Shown here: positions 10,526-18,906 of the stretch, in pieces | Numbering within the stretch: the stretch's first letter is position 1 | Layout of the letters: each line of letters begins with the position of its first letter | Source of the DNA: Chryseobacterium gleum | GTDB lineage: Bacteria > Bacteroidota > Bacteroidia > NS11-12g > UBA955 | Direction: 5' to 3' | DNA length: 35,352 nucleotides | Assembly: GCA_945870885.1 (NCBI GenBank) | Contig: CAMBTR010000005.1 | Location: 1-35,352 of the forward strand | Notes under the pieces: generated by a model | Told to the model about the DNA's origin: nothing | Seen by the model: only the letters and a program-made list of their open reading frames with translations | Database searches by the model: none | Position numbers and translations under genes: made by a program

Positions 10526-11125
10526 TTACAATATTTTCAATGAATTTTTTATCAATTCTTCAATGGTTGCAGTGCCTCCCAATTCTTTACTAACTTTCAT
10601 AAGTGCTTTTTCTGCATTGGCTTTTTGGTAGCCTAGTGTGGTAAGGGCCGATAGCGCTTCACTAAAGTTGTCGCTCACCCCAGAAAGCATACCCAATCCC
10701 ATGGATTTTTTCCCCATCATTTTGTCGCGAAGTTCTAAAACAATGCGTTGCGCACCTTTTTCTCCGATGCCTTTGATGCTTTTCAATAAACCTACATTCC
10801 CATTAACAATGGCCGCGGCCAAATCGTCTGGTTCTAGGCTACTTAGCATAAGCATTGCCGTGTTGTTTCCTACGCCAGAAACTGATGTGAGCATACGAAA
10901 CATATGCCTTTCGTCGGGATCGGAAAATCCAAATAAATGCATTGAAACGGGACTTTGATTTTCTACTTTAAAAAGCAAATCGATAAATAATCGTGCTGTT
11001 TTATGACCTTTGATTTTCTCGTAGGTCGTTAAACTAATCGCAGCAATATAGCCCAAGCCTTGATTGGAAATAATCACGTGCGTGGGGTTGAGAGATTCTA
11101 TTGGACCTTCTATGAAATCGTACAT
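10526..11125 (-). CDS. ruvA: Holliday junction branch migration protein RuvA
   Basis: MYDFIEGPIESLNPTHVIISNQGLGYIAAIS..., GFSDPDERHMFRMLTSVSGVGNNTAMLMLSSL, IKGIGEKGAQRIVLELRDK. Start set at MYDF (11125) rather than the longer tracked ORF start (11179), which overlaps gldG. Confidence 0.95.
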   Translation of the reverse strand: MYDFIEGPIESLNPTHVIISNQGLGYIAAISLTTYEKIKGHKTARLFIDLLFKVENQSPVSMHLFGFSDPDERHMFRMLTSVSGVGNNTAMLMLSSLEPDDLAAAIVNGNVGLLKSIKGIGEKGAQRIVLELRDKMMGKKSMGLGMLSGVSDNFSEALSALTTLGYQKANAEKALMKVSKELGGTATIEELIKNSLKIL

Positions 11126-11129
11126 TTTG

Positions 11130-12902
11130 TTATCTGATTTGGTATTTTCGTTTGCGATAGATATTGTTAGCCATGCCAAAAATCATCATACTTAATAAAG
11201 GCGCGATGATGTTGAACCACTGCCAATAGGTGTGCTCAAGTCGAGTTTTTTCGCTATCTAACAATCTCAATGTCTTTTCTTTGGCTCTGATTTCAATCAA
11301 ACCATTATCGTCTATTAAATAATCGATGCAATTCAATATGAACTTCTTATTCGCAAAGGTTGTCTTCGTAAATCGATCGTAACCCGTTGGGTAAATTCCG
11401 CCTCTGCCACTCACCCCATTTCGTATGATATCGCCATCGGCAATTACCACCATTTTACTTTCACCGTTGGGTAAGAAAGCAGATCCTGTATAGTGTTTTT
11501 GGTAGATAAAAGGCGATTGGAATTTGCCTTCCATCAATACGCCCGTTAGCTTGCTGCCACCCCTCAAAGTATTCCTGAATCGGTCGTCCCTGGATTGCAT
11601 GTAAGCGTTTTCTAGGTCGACGTTTGCTGGGGCCTGAATTGTTTTTGTATAGGGGCTGCTGCTCAATAAAGGTGTTACATTAAGGTCCGTTTTTGATTTG
11701 GCAGTAAGTGTTGCTGGGAATTGACCCCAAACCGGACCTACGTTTTTGTTGATGATGTGGGGTGAACTAACCGACATAAACACGGGGAAATAATAGAAAT
11801 CGATCATTTCCGGACGGTTGCCCACGGGAATCGGAATTTGATTGCAATTGGCGTCCATTAACAGGGTGGATTCCATTTTTACGCCGTAATTAAACAACGA
11901 TGCATTGATGTTTTCCAACTGATTGTCCATGGCGGCGATAGAGCTGTTGGTTTCGAAACTGTCGATTTCCACATGCACCGGATCAATCATCCAAATCACC
12001 TTGCCTCCCTTTAATAGGAATTGGTCAATCAAATACAATTCAGAAGGAGAGTAGTCTTTTATCGGTTTAATGATGAGCAATAAATCGTTGTTGTTTAATC
12101 GCTGCTGTAGACTATTAATCAGAACACTGCCCATTTCTTCTGGGTTGCTCAGTGATTTTAGCTTGTCGATAAATGGCTCCGCAGATTTTGGGTCGGCCAC
12201 GTTAATATTCAACGCAGAAACATCGTAATATTTACCCAATTCTGCAGCGAAATCTCCTACGCGATTGTCGATCATCTCTCCCGAACCATCCGCAACGGCA
12301 ATCTTCTTGGGTTTGTCTAATGTGCACTGCCTTAACCCATTGGCGATTTCATACTCCACGTTATCAATCGCTCTTTTGATGTTGTTGTCGGCGTCCAAAG
12401 CCACATCGTGCTCATAGAAATTAATCGCAACAGTTTTTCCGGCATACATCATTTCCGCACCCGGAATAATATTCTTTATGGTAGTGCTGTTGCCTCCCTC
12501 ACCTTCAATATCGCGCTGATGAATCACCCCGCGCTGATTAAAATCGTCCAGAATGCCGCTGACTTCGGATAGTTGCTTTCCTTCGAAAGGGTCGATGACT
12601 TCGATTTCGATTTTTCTGCCGCTGAGTTCGCGAAATTCATAGGCCACATCGCGGATTTCATTGCGAAGGTTTTTGAATCGGGCCGACATATCGCCGTCTA
12701 GATATAGGCGGAAGTAGCACTTTTCTTTCAGTTCTTTGCTGAGTTTTTTGCTTGTTTCGCTTAGGGTGTAACGTTTTTCCTCTGTTAAATCGATCCGCAA
12801 ATAATAGAAATTGCCCAGGATGTTTACGACGATGATAATTACCAACAGCGTGGTAAATTCCAAGATGGATTGAATGCGTGCTCCGTACTTTTTCATCACC
12901 AT
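11130..12902 (-). CDS. gldG: Gliding motility-associated ABC transporter substrate-binding protein GldG
   Basis: 590 aa; N-terminal TM; YYLRIDLTEEKRYTLSETSKKL, DLLLIIKPIKDYSPSELYLIDQFLLKGGKVIWMIDPV, C-terminal TM ending RKRKYQIR. Adjacent to gldF and gldA. Confidence 0.94.
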   Translation of the reverse strand: MVMKKYGARIQSILEFTTLLVIIIVVNILGNFYYLRIDLTEEKRYTLSETSKKLSKELKEKCYFRLYLDGDMSARFKNLRNEIRDVAYEFRELSGRKIEIEVIDPFEGKQLSEVSGILDDFNQRGVIHQRDIEGEGGNSTTIKNIIPGAEMMYAGKTVAINFYEHDVALDADNNIKRAIDNVEYEIANGLRQCTLDKPKKIAVADGSGEMIDNRVGDFAAELGKYYDVSALNINVADPKSAEPFIDKLKSLSNPEEMGSVLINSLQQRLNNNDLLLIIKPIKDYSPSELYLIDQFLLKGGKVIWMIDPVHVEIDSFETNSSIAAMDNQLENINASLFNYGVKMESTLLMDANCNQIPIPVGNRPEMIDFYYFPVFMSVSSPHIINKNVGPVWGQFPATLTAKSKTDLNVTPLLSSSPYTKTIQAPANVDLENAYMQSRDDRFRNTLRGGSKLTGVLMEGKFQSPFIYQKHYTGSAFLPNGESKMVVIADGDIIRNGVSGRGGIYPTGYDRFTKTTFANKKFILNCIDYLIDDNGLIEIRAKEKTLRLLDSEKTRLEHTYWQWFNIIAPLLSMMIFGMANNIYRKRKYQIR

Positions 12903-13624
12903 TTTCTGCTTTCAAATGCCATTTTCGTTGCCCCTAAGAAGGTTGCGATGAATCCAAAGAAGTAAATTACATCGCGGGTGTCTAGTACGCCACGACTAAT
13001 GGATTGATAGTGAAAATCAAGACTGAACCACTCTAAGCTTTTGCCGATGGCGTCCAGGGCTTTGATGTCTCCCAATAGACTCAATACGCCATACCAGAAA
13101 AAACACAATACCATTGAAATTATTAACGAAACAATTTGATTGTCGGTCAGTGAACTAGCAAACAACCCAATGCTCGCATAGCTAGCGGCCAAAAGTATCA
13201 AACCAAAATAGGAACCCCATGTAGCTCCGGCATCAGTGCCTTGTAAGGGATCGGCAAGTTGTTGAATCGTATAGTAATAAAATAGGGTGGGTAAAAGTGT
13301 GAAGACGATCAATGCCACCGCTGCCAAATATTTTCCCATCAAAATGGATAAATCACTCACGGGACGGGTGGTCAAAATTTCTATCGTACCCAATCGACGT
13401 TCTTCGCTGAGGCTTCGCATCGTAATGGCAGAAACCAAAAAGATTAAAATATAGGGAGCGATGTTGAACATCACTTGCAGGCTAGCCACGCCCAAATCAA
13501 GGACGTTATTCCCTTTGATGATCCACATGAACAATCCAGTGATTGCCAAGAAAACGCCCATTACTATATAGGCAATGAACGAGCCCAAGAAACTGCGAAT
13601 TTCCTTTTTAAATACTTCCCACAT
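12896..13624 (-). CDS. gldF: Gliding motility-associated ABC transporter permease GldF
   Basis: 242 aa, six hydrophobic segments; MWEVFKKEIRSFLGSFIAYIVMGVFL, ITMRSLSEERRLGTIEILTTRPVSDLSILMGKYLA. Overlaps gldA and gldG. Confidence 0.94.
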   Translation of the reverse strand: MWEVFKKEIRSFLGSFIAYIVMGVFLAITGLFMWIIKGNNVLDLGVASLQVMFNIAPYILIFLVSAITMRSLSEERRLGTIEILTTRPVSDLSILMGKYLAAVALIVFTLLPTLFYYYTIQQLADPLQGTDAGATWGSYFGLILLAASYASIGLFASSLTDNQIVSLIISMVLCFFWYGVLSLLGDIKALDAIGKSLEWFSLDFHYQSISRGVLDTRDVIYFFGFIATFLGATKMAFESRKW

Positions 13625-14330
13625 GGCTTGTCAAATTTCTAAAAATGGTCTCTAAACTGTCCGATGGCGCTGTCTCTTTTAAGCCTTCCAACGTATTGTC
13701 GGCAATGATCTTGCCCTTATTTATTAATATCACTCGGTTACACATGGCTTCTACCTCTTGCATGATGTGGGTACTCAAAAGAACTGTTTTTTCGCTGCCC
13801 AAATTTTTAATAACGTTTCTAATCTCAACCACCTGGTTTGGATCGAGTCCAGAGGTGGGTTCATCCAAAATCAACACTTTTGGGTCGTGGATAAGCGCTT
13901 GGGCTAATCCAACGCGTTGACGGTAACCTTTAGATAACTGTCCGATTTTCTTATTCCTTTCTGGTCCGAGGTGTGTTAACTCGATGACCATTTCTAGCGC
14001 CTTCTTGGTGTTTTTAACTCCAGCAATTCCCGCTGCAAATAACAAGTATTCTGAAATGTACATATCCAGATACAAAGGATTGTGCTCGGGAAGGTAGCCA
14101 ACCAGTTTCCTCACTTCTAAACTTTGTTCTGCCAAATCCAATCCGCAAACCGAAGCATCGCCGCTGCTTGCAGGTATATATCCGGTGAGGATTTTCATTG
14201 TGGTAGATTTTCCGGCGCCGTTGGGACCTAGAAATCCAACCACCTCTCCCGATGGAATGGAAAATGAAATACTGTCTAACGCCAATTGATGGCCGTATTT
14301 CTTGGATAAATTGTTAACTTGAATGCTCAC
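13608..14330 (-). CDS. gldA: Gliding motility-associated ABC transporter ATP-binding protein GldA
   Basis: Walker A GPNGAGKST, signature LSKGYRQRVGLAQAL, Walker B VLILDEPTSGLDPNQ, H-loop STHIMQEVEAMC. Position next to gldFG. Confidence 0.93.
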   Translation of the reverse strand: MSIQVNNLSKKYGHQLALDSISFSIPSGEVVGFLGPNGAGKSTTMKILTGYIPASSGDASVCGLDLAEQSLEVRKLVGYLPEHNPLYLDMYISEYLLFAAGIAGVKNTKKALEMVIELTHLGPERNKKIGQLSKGYRQRVGLAQALIHDPKVLILDEPTSGLDPNQVVEIRNVIKNLGSEKTVLLSTHIMQEVEAMCNRVILINKGKIIADNTLEGLKETAPSDSLETIFRNLTSHVGSI

Positions 14331-14365
14331 AGAAAATACAAAAATAGTTGAATCGGATCAACCTT

Positions 14366-15259
14366 TTATACTCTGTATAACGATGAAGACACTTCTTCTA
14401 TTCTAATTTCGTAGGAATATCTTCCGCGCTTGCTTTTGCTAGAGCGCGATCGCCCTCTACGATAGGATCCGCGTCGTTTTTTACCATAATAAGGAGTGTA
14501 TGGCATTTGGAATAAATTGGACGCAATTAAAAGGGTATCGCTCTTTACCGTTTCATTGGGGAAGTCGATGACTGCAGCGGGGTTTAAAGGCCTTCCAAGG
14601 AATCGAATTTCGAAATGTAGATGCGGGCCGGTGCTGTGTCCGGTGGATCCGCCCAGTCCAATGAGTTGACCTGCGTTTACCAATGTTCCAGATTTATGTT
14701 CCAATTTGCTCAAGTGGCCATAAAGCGTTTCCAAGCCGTTGAAATGTCTAATCACCACGCAATTCCCATAGCCATTATAGTATTTGCTCATTCGAATCAC
14801 ACCGTCAAAGGCAGAGTAAACTGAATCGCCGGTTCTGAGTTGCAGGTCTATGCCTGTATGGGGGCGACCATGACGCCAGCCAAAAGGAGAATTCGTCCTT
14901 CCATAAATTGGCATCGCAAAATCACAATCCATTTCAAGGATGTTAATTGGGATGGCATCTTGAAGTTTGCGCAAATCAAATCGATAGGCATCTACGTGCA
15001 TCGTGTCCCAAAAAGCATAGAAATCGTATTCGGGCAGCATGCCAGGGATGATGAATTCACCTTCCTCGTAGTAATAAGCAAGAGTATCGGCGCTGTGCTC
15101 CCACAATGAATCTTGAATGATCCAATCGCCCTCGTCTTCTCCGTAATCTTCTTCGTCGTCTTCGATCTGTGCGATCGCAAAATTGCTGCAAACGAGCATC
15201 AGCGCAAAGACAAAAGTCTTAGTCCAAAGTAACCAATGTTTGGGCTTGCTCTGCATCAA
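14366..15259 (-). CDS. Secreted M23-family (LytM/peptidoglycan endopeptidase) protein
   Basis: 297 aa; signal peptide ...FALMLVCSNFAIAQ; SPFGWRHGRPHTGIDLQLRTGDSVYSAFDGVIRMSKYYNGYGNCVVIRHFNGLETLYGHLSKL...GLGGSTGHSTGPHLHFEIRF, with the H-x-x-x-D and H-x-H metal sites. The 5' end overlaps the ribF 3' end. Confidence 0.92.
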   Translation of the reverse strand: MMQSKPKHWLLWTKTFVFALMLVCSNFAIAQIEDDEEDYGEDEGDWIIQDSLWEHSADTLAYYYEEGEFIIPGMLPEYDFYAFWDTMHVDAYRFDLRKLQDAIPINILEMDCDFAMPIYGRTNSPFGWRHGRPHTGIDLQLRTGDSVYSAFDGVIRMSKYYNGYGNCVVIRHFNGLETLYGHLSKLEHKSGTLVNAGQLIGLGGSTGHSTGPHLHFEIRFLGRPLNPAAVIDFPNETVKSDTLLIASNLFQMPYTPYYGKKRRGSYRRGRSRSSKSKRGRYSYEIRIEEVSSSLYRV

Positions 15260-16157
15260 GTAAGATTTGAGATTTTAACGCTTCGATTGAATCGAACTTC
15301 TGCTCATTTCTCAAATACTGTACCAAAAACAGGGTGAGGTGCTCGCCGTAGATGTTTTTATCAAAATCAAACAAGTGCGCTTCGATGCTAATATTTTCGC
15401 CATCCACCGTGGGCCTTACGCCGATGTTGCAAACCATTTTGAAACGCTTGTTTTCTACCAAACAAATGCCGGCATAAACGCCAAACGAAGGGATGAGTTT
15501 GTAGGGGTCGTTGATGTGGATATTCGCAGTGGGAAATCCTATCGTTCTGCCCAATTGCTTGCCATGAATCACCGTACCAGTGAGTTGGTATGACCTGCCA
15601 ATGAGTTGATTTGCCTCATATAATCCACTATTTGATAGTGCCTTGCGAATTCTGGTGCTGCTAACGGCAATTTCGTCTATTGTAGAAGCCGGAATTTCCT
15701 GTACGGCGAAGTTGAACTGTTTGCTTAGTTGAACAAGAGTGTTGAAATCGCCACTTCTGTTGATCCCAAAGTGGTGGTCGTATCCGATTACGATGGTATG
15801 GACGTTGAGTTGTTTTACCAATATATCCGCCACAAAGGCTTCGGGCGAAAGTTGAGAAAATTCTTGGGTGAATGGAAGGACCAAAACGTAGTCTATGCCC
15901 AAGGCAAAAACGGCTTCGGCTTTTTCTTCGATGCTCGAGAGCATTCGTAGTTCACGGTTGTTGGGTTCTACGACCAGTCTAGGGTGGGGGTGGTAGGTGA
16001 TTAATAAGCTTTGGGTGTTTTGTTCCTTGGCTAGGTCAACCACGTGATTTAATACTTTTTGATGACCCAAATGAACGCCATCGAAAGTACCTTGGGTAAT
16101 GACTAAGGGTGAACTCTTAGGGACTTCGGAGGGATTGCGATACAGTGACGTGGTCAT
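15219..16157 (-). CDS. ribF: Bifunctional riboflavin kinase/FAD synthetase
   Basis: ITQGTFDGVHLGHQKVL, IGYDHHFGINRSGD, VSSTRIRKAL, GRTIGFPTANI; 312 aa. Confidence 0.96.
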   Translation of the reverse strand: MTTSLYRNPSEVPKSSPLVITQGTFDGVHLGHQKVLNHVVDLAKEQNTQSLLITYHPHPRLVVEPNNRELRMLSSIEEKAEAVFALGIDYVLVLPFTQEFSQLSPEAFVADILVKQLNVHTIVIGYDHHFGINRSGDFNTLVQLSKQFNFAVQEIPASTIDEIAVSSTRIRKALSNSGLYEANQLIGRSYQLTGTVIHGKQLGRTIGFPTANIHINDPYKLIPSFGVYAGICLVENKRFKMVCNIGVRPTVDGENISIEAHLFDFDKNIYGEHLTLFLVQYLRNEQKFDSIEALKSQILLDAEQAQTLVTLD

Positions 16158-16208
16158 GGAAAGTACAAATTTCGGTAAAATATCCGCTGAGAGTTCTCGT
16201 TCTTAAAC

Positions 16209-16216
16209 TAAATTTG
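16209..16216 (+). promoter_or_regulatory. Bacteroidota -7 element (TAAATTTG) for porQ
   Basis: Exact TAnnTTTG, 6 nt before the porQ ATG. No convincing -33 TTG at the usual spacing, so support is partial. Confidence 0.5.
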
Positions 16217-16222
16217 TTGCTG

Positions 16223-17332
16223 ATGCCCAAACGCTTACTGATTTTATTGTGTGTTCTGGCCTCGGCCAAGGCCTCGGCCCAAGCCGGATCGCAAGGCGTT
16301 TTTCGGATATTGGACATTCCAATGCACAGCAAATCATTGGCTTGGTGCGGTTATTTGATATCTCAACCCTCATCAGATATCCTTCAAACGACCAACAATC
16401 CAGCGTTACTCTCAGATGAACATCGTTTCAAAGCAGGACTTAGCGCTGGTACCATTCTTCCAGGCGTTTTTTCTGCCAATGCGGCGTTTGGAATCGGAAA
16501 TATTTCGGTATCGGGCAAAAAAATATCGCTACAGGGTTTTGCGCAGCACATCGACTATGGCAGCATGGATGGTTACGATGCGGGTGGAAATCCAACGATG
16601 AAATTGGTAGCAAACGAAACAAATATTGGAATGGGCGGATCCATGGCACTATCACCTCAACTAAGATTTGGTGCCCAGTTGGGAATGGTTTATAGCATTC
16701 TAGGACCCTTTATTTCCAGTGGCGTGTATGTCAATTTGGGGTTCAATCACATCAAAAAAGATTCAACTTTATCGGCTGGATTGCTTATTAAAAATCTGGG
16801 CGCACAAGTGATGAGTTATCAAGATGCAGGCAGAGAACCTTTGCCTTTTAATATCCAAGCGGCCGTGGCAATTATGCCCAAACACATGCCTTTTAAATTT
16901 CATCTGGTGGCGCATAGTTTGCAAAAATGGGATTTGACCTACGATCAGTATCTAAATAGCAACGGTCAGATAGATATCAATGGTCAGGCGGTGTTGCCAA
17001 CCGAAGCGAAGTTTGCGGATAAATTGGGTCGACATTTAGCGGTGGGTACGGAATTGGCGTTGGGTAAGAATTTTGGCATTTATGTTGGGTATAGTCAGCA
17101 AAGAAGAAAAGATATGATTACCGATGTAAGGCGGGGTACGGCGGGATTTGGCTGGGGTTTGAAATTCAAAATGGCCAAGTTGGATATTACGTATTCTAGT
17201 GCCAGTTATTTCAGCAGTCAGAATTCGAATATGTTCTCCATCATTATCGATCCCAATCGGTTTTCCAAGAAAAAATCTGTTGCCTTTGTTCAGTTAAATC
17301 ATACGCCTTGTCGCGGAATCCCTGAGTTGTAA
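16223..17332 (+). CDS. porQ: T9SS protein PorQ (outer-membrane beta-barrel)
   Basis: MPKRLLILLCVLASAKASAQAGSQGVFRILDIPMHSKSLAWCGYLIS...NNPALLSDEHRFKAGLSAG... and C-terminal GWGLKFKMAKLDITYSSASY. Start set to ATG 16223, before the signal peptide, instead of 16145. Followed by cmk. Confidence 0.85.
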   Translation: MPKRLLILLCVLASAKASAQAGSQGVFRILDIPMHSKSLAWCGYLISQPSSDILQTTNNPALLSDEHRFKAGLSAGTILPGVFSANAAFGIGNISVSGKKISLQGFAQHIDYGSMDGYDAGGNPTMKLVANETNIGMGGSMALSPQLRFGAQLGMVYSILGPFISSGVYVNLGFNHIKKDSTLSAGLLIKNLGAQVMSYQDAGREPLPFNIQAAVAIMPKHMPFKFHLVAHSLQKWDLTYDQYLNSNGQIDINGQAVLPTEAKFADKLGRHLAVGTELALGKNFGIYVGYSQQRRKDMITDVRRGTAGFGWGLKFKMAKLDITYSSASYFSSQNSNMFSIIIDPNRFSKKKSVAFVQLNHTPCRGIPEL

Positions 17333-17338
17333 CAGAAA

Positions 17339-18028
17339 GTGGGACAGAGAAAAATCAATATCGCAATAGACGGTTATAGCAGCTGCGGAAAAGGGACTTT
17401 GGCGAAAGCGTTGGCTTCGGCGTTGAATTATGTTTTTATCGATAGCGGGGCGATGTATCGCGCGGTGACGTTGTTTTTGATGCGTCATTCAGTGAATTTG
17501 GATGATATGGCTCAAGTGGAACAAGCGTTGGCTAAAGTAACAGTGAAGTTTGATGTGAACGATGCTGGGGTGTCCGTTGTGCTGTTGAACGGTGAAAATG
17601 TGGAGCATGAAATTCGCACAATTGCGGTTGCCTCGAAAGTGAGTGAAGTGGCGAAAATCCAAGCTGTGCGCGATAAGTTGGTGTATTTGCAACAGCAAAT
17701 GGGAGTACAAAAAGGCGTGGTGATGGACGGTCGCGATATCGGAACAGTAGTTTTTCCGGATGCGGAATTAAAGATTTTCATGACGGCTTCGGTTGAGGTT
17801 AGGGCTCAGCGCAGATTTTCGGAGTTGGTCGCCAAGGGCGATGCGGTGACGTTGGAGGAGATTTCGGCGAACTTAAAACATCGTGATGCGGTGGATTCTT
17901 CTCGGGAAAATAGTCCGCTCACAATGACATCGGATTATCGGGTTTTGGACAATTCGGAAATGGATAGAGACTCGCAATTTGCATTGGCGATGGCTTGGGC
18001 GGACGAGGTGTTCTCGTTGATATCTTGA
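17339..18028 (+). CDS. cmk: (d)CMP kinase (cytidylate kinase)
   Basis: INIAIDGYSSCGKGTLAKALASALNYVFIDSGAMYRAVTLF, GVVMDGRDIGTVVFPDAELKIFMTAS; GTG start. Confidence 0.95.
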   Translation: MGQRKINIAIDGYSSCGKGTLAKALASALNYVFIDSGAMYRAVTLFLMRHSVNLDDMAQVEQALAKVTVKFDVNDAGVSVVLLNGENVEHEIRTIAVASKVSEVAKIQAVRDKLVYLQQQMGVQKGVVMDGRDIGTVVFPDAELKIFMTASVEVRAQRRFSELVAKGDAVTLEEISANLKHRDAVDSSRENSPLTMTSDYRVLDNSEMDRDSQFALAMAWADEVFSLIS

Positions 18029-18068
18029 GAATAACGTTTGATTTAGATTTTGTTATTTCGCTGTTATT

Positions 18069-18833
18069 ATGAATCGTCAGAAAATTGTCGCGGGTAACTG
18101 GAAAATGCATAAAACCTTGGAAGAGAGCCAAGCGTTGATTACCGAAGTAAGAGGAATTGTTAGAGATGAATATCGCGGAGAAGGTAAAGTAGTTTTAATC
18201 CCAACATTTTTGGCTTTGCCATCTGCCGTTCGATTGCTAGAAGGCAGTGGATTGTTGGTTGGGTCACAAAATGCACATCAAGAAGATCAAGGGGCATTTA
18301 CGGGTGAAATTTCAGCAGGTATGCTTAAGTCGTTGGGTATTCAATATTGTTTGGTAGGGCATTCGGAACGACGTCAATTCTTTGGGGAAACCAATGAAGT
18401 ATGTGCGTTGAAAGTAAAATCGGTGATTCGCCATGGCATGAAGCCCATTTTTTGTATCGGCGAAACGTTGGAACAGCGCGAAAGCAAGCAATATTTTAGG
18501 GCTATCGAAGAGCAAATCGTTCAAGGATTGTTTCATTTGGATCGCAAGGAATTTGCCGAAGTTGTTATTGCATATGAGCCAGTTTGGGCTATCGGTACCG
18601 GTTTGAATGCATCGCCGGAGCAAGCGCAAGAAATCCATGCTTATATCAGAAAACTATTGGCCAACCAATACAATGAAGAAATTGCTGCAACTACCTCTAT
18701 CCTTTACGGTGGAAGCGTGAAGCCAGAAAATGCTGCGGCGTTGTTTATGCAGGCCGATATCGATGGTGGATTGATAGGTGGTGCTAGCTTAAAAGCCCGC
18801 GATTTTATTGATATCGTGAAAGCGATGCGATAA
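18069..18833 (+). CDS. tpiA: Triosephosphate isomerase
   Basis: RQKIVAGNWKMHKTLEES, YCLVGHSERRQFFGE, VVIAYEPVWAIGTGLNASPEQAQEIH, ILYGGSVKPENAA, GLIGGASLKARDF. Confidence 0.97.
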   Translation: MNRQKIVAGNWKMHKTLEESQALITEVRGIVRDEYRGEGKVVLIPTFLALPSAVRLLEGSGLLVGSQNAHQEDQGAFTGEISAGMLKSLGIQYCLVGHSERRQFFGETNEVCALKVKSVIRHGMKPIFCIGETLEQRESKQYFRAIEEQIVQGLFHLDRKEFAEVVIAYEPVWAIGTGLNASPEQAQEIHAYIRKLLANQYNEEIAATTSILYGGSVKPENAAALFMQADIDGGLIGGASLKARDFIDIVKAMR

Positions 18834-18906
18834 GCCTCTCGAGCTTGAATTAATAGACTGCGAACAATGAAACGCAAGTTGGTGCGTTATTTGTAATCTC
18901 ACCCTG

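Noticed and set aside
10810-10820. GGCCGCGGCC palindrome in ruvA
   Set aside because: Explained by Ala codons in the DDLAAAIVNG segment; no flanking structure.
12658-12915. 85-aa minus-strand ORF overlapping the gldG start
   Set aside because: Out-of-frame product of the gldG 5' region; no independent evidence.
16145-16222. Upstream extension of the porQ ORF (MTWSWKVQISV...)
   Set aside because: It overlaps the ribF start and the -7 element and would bury the signal peptide; ATG 16223 is preferred.
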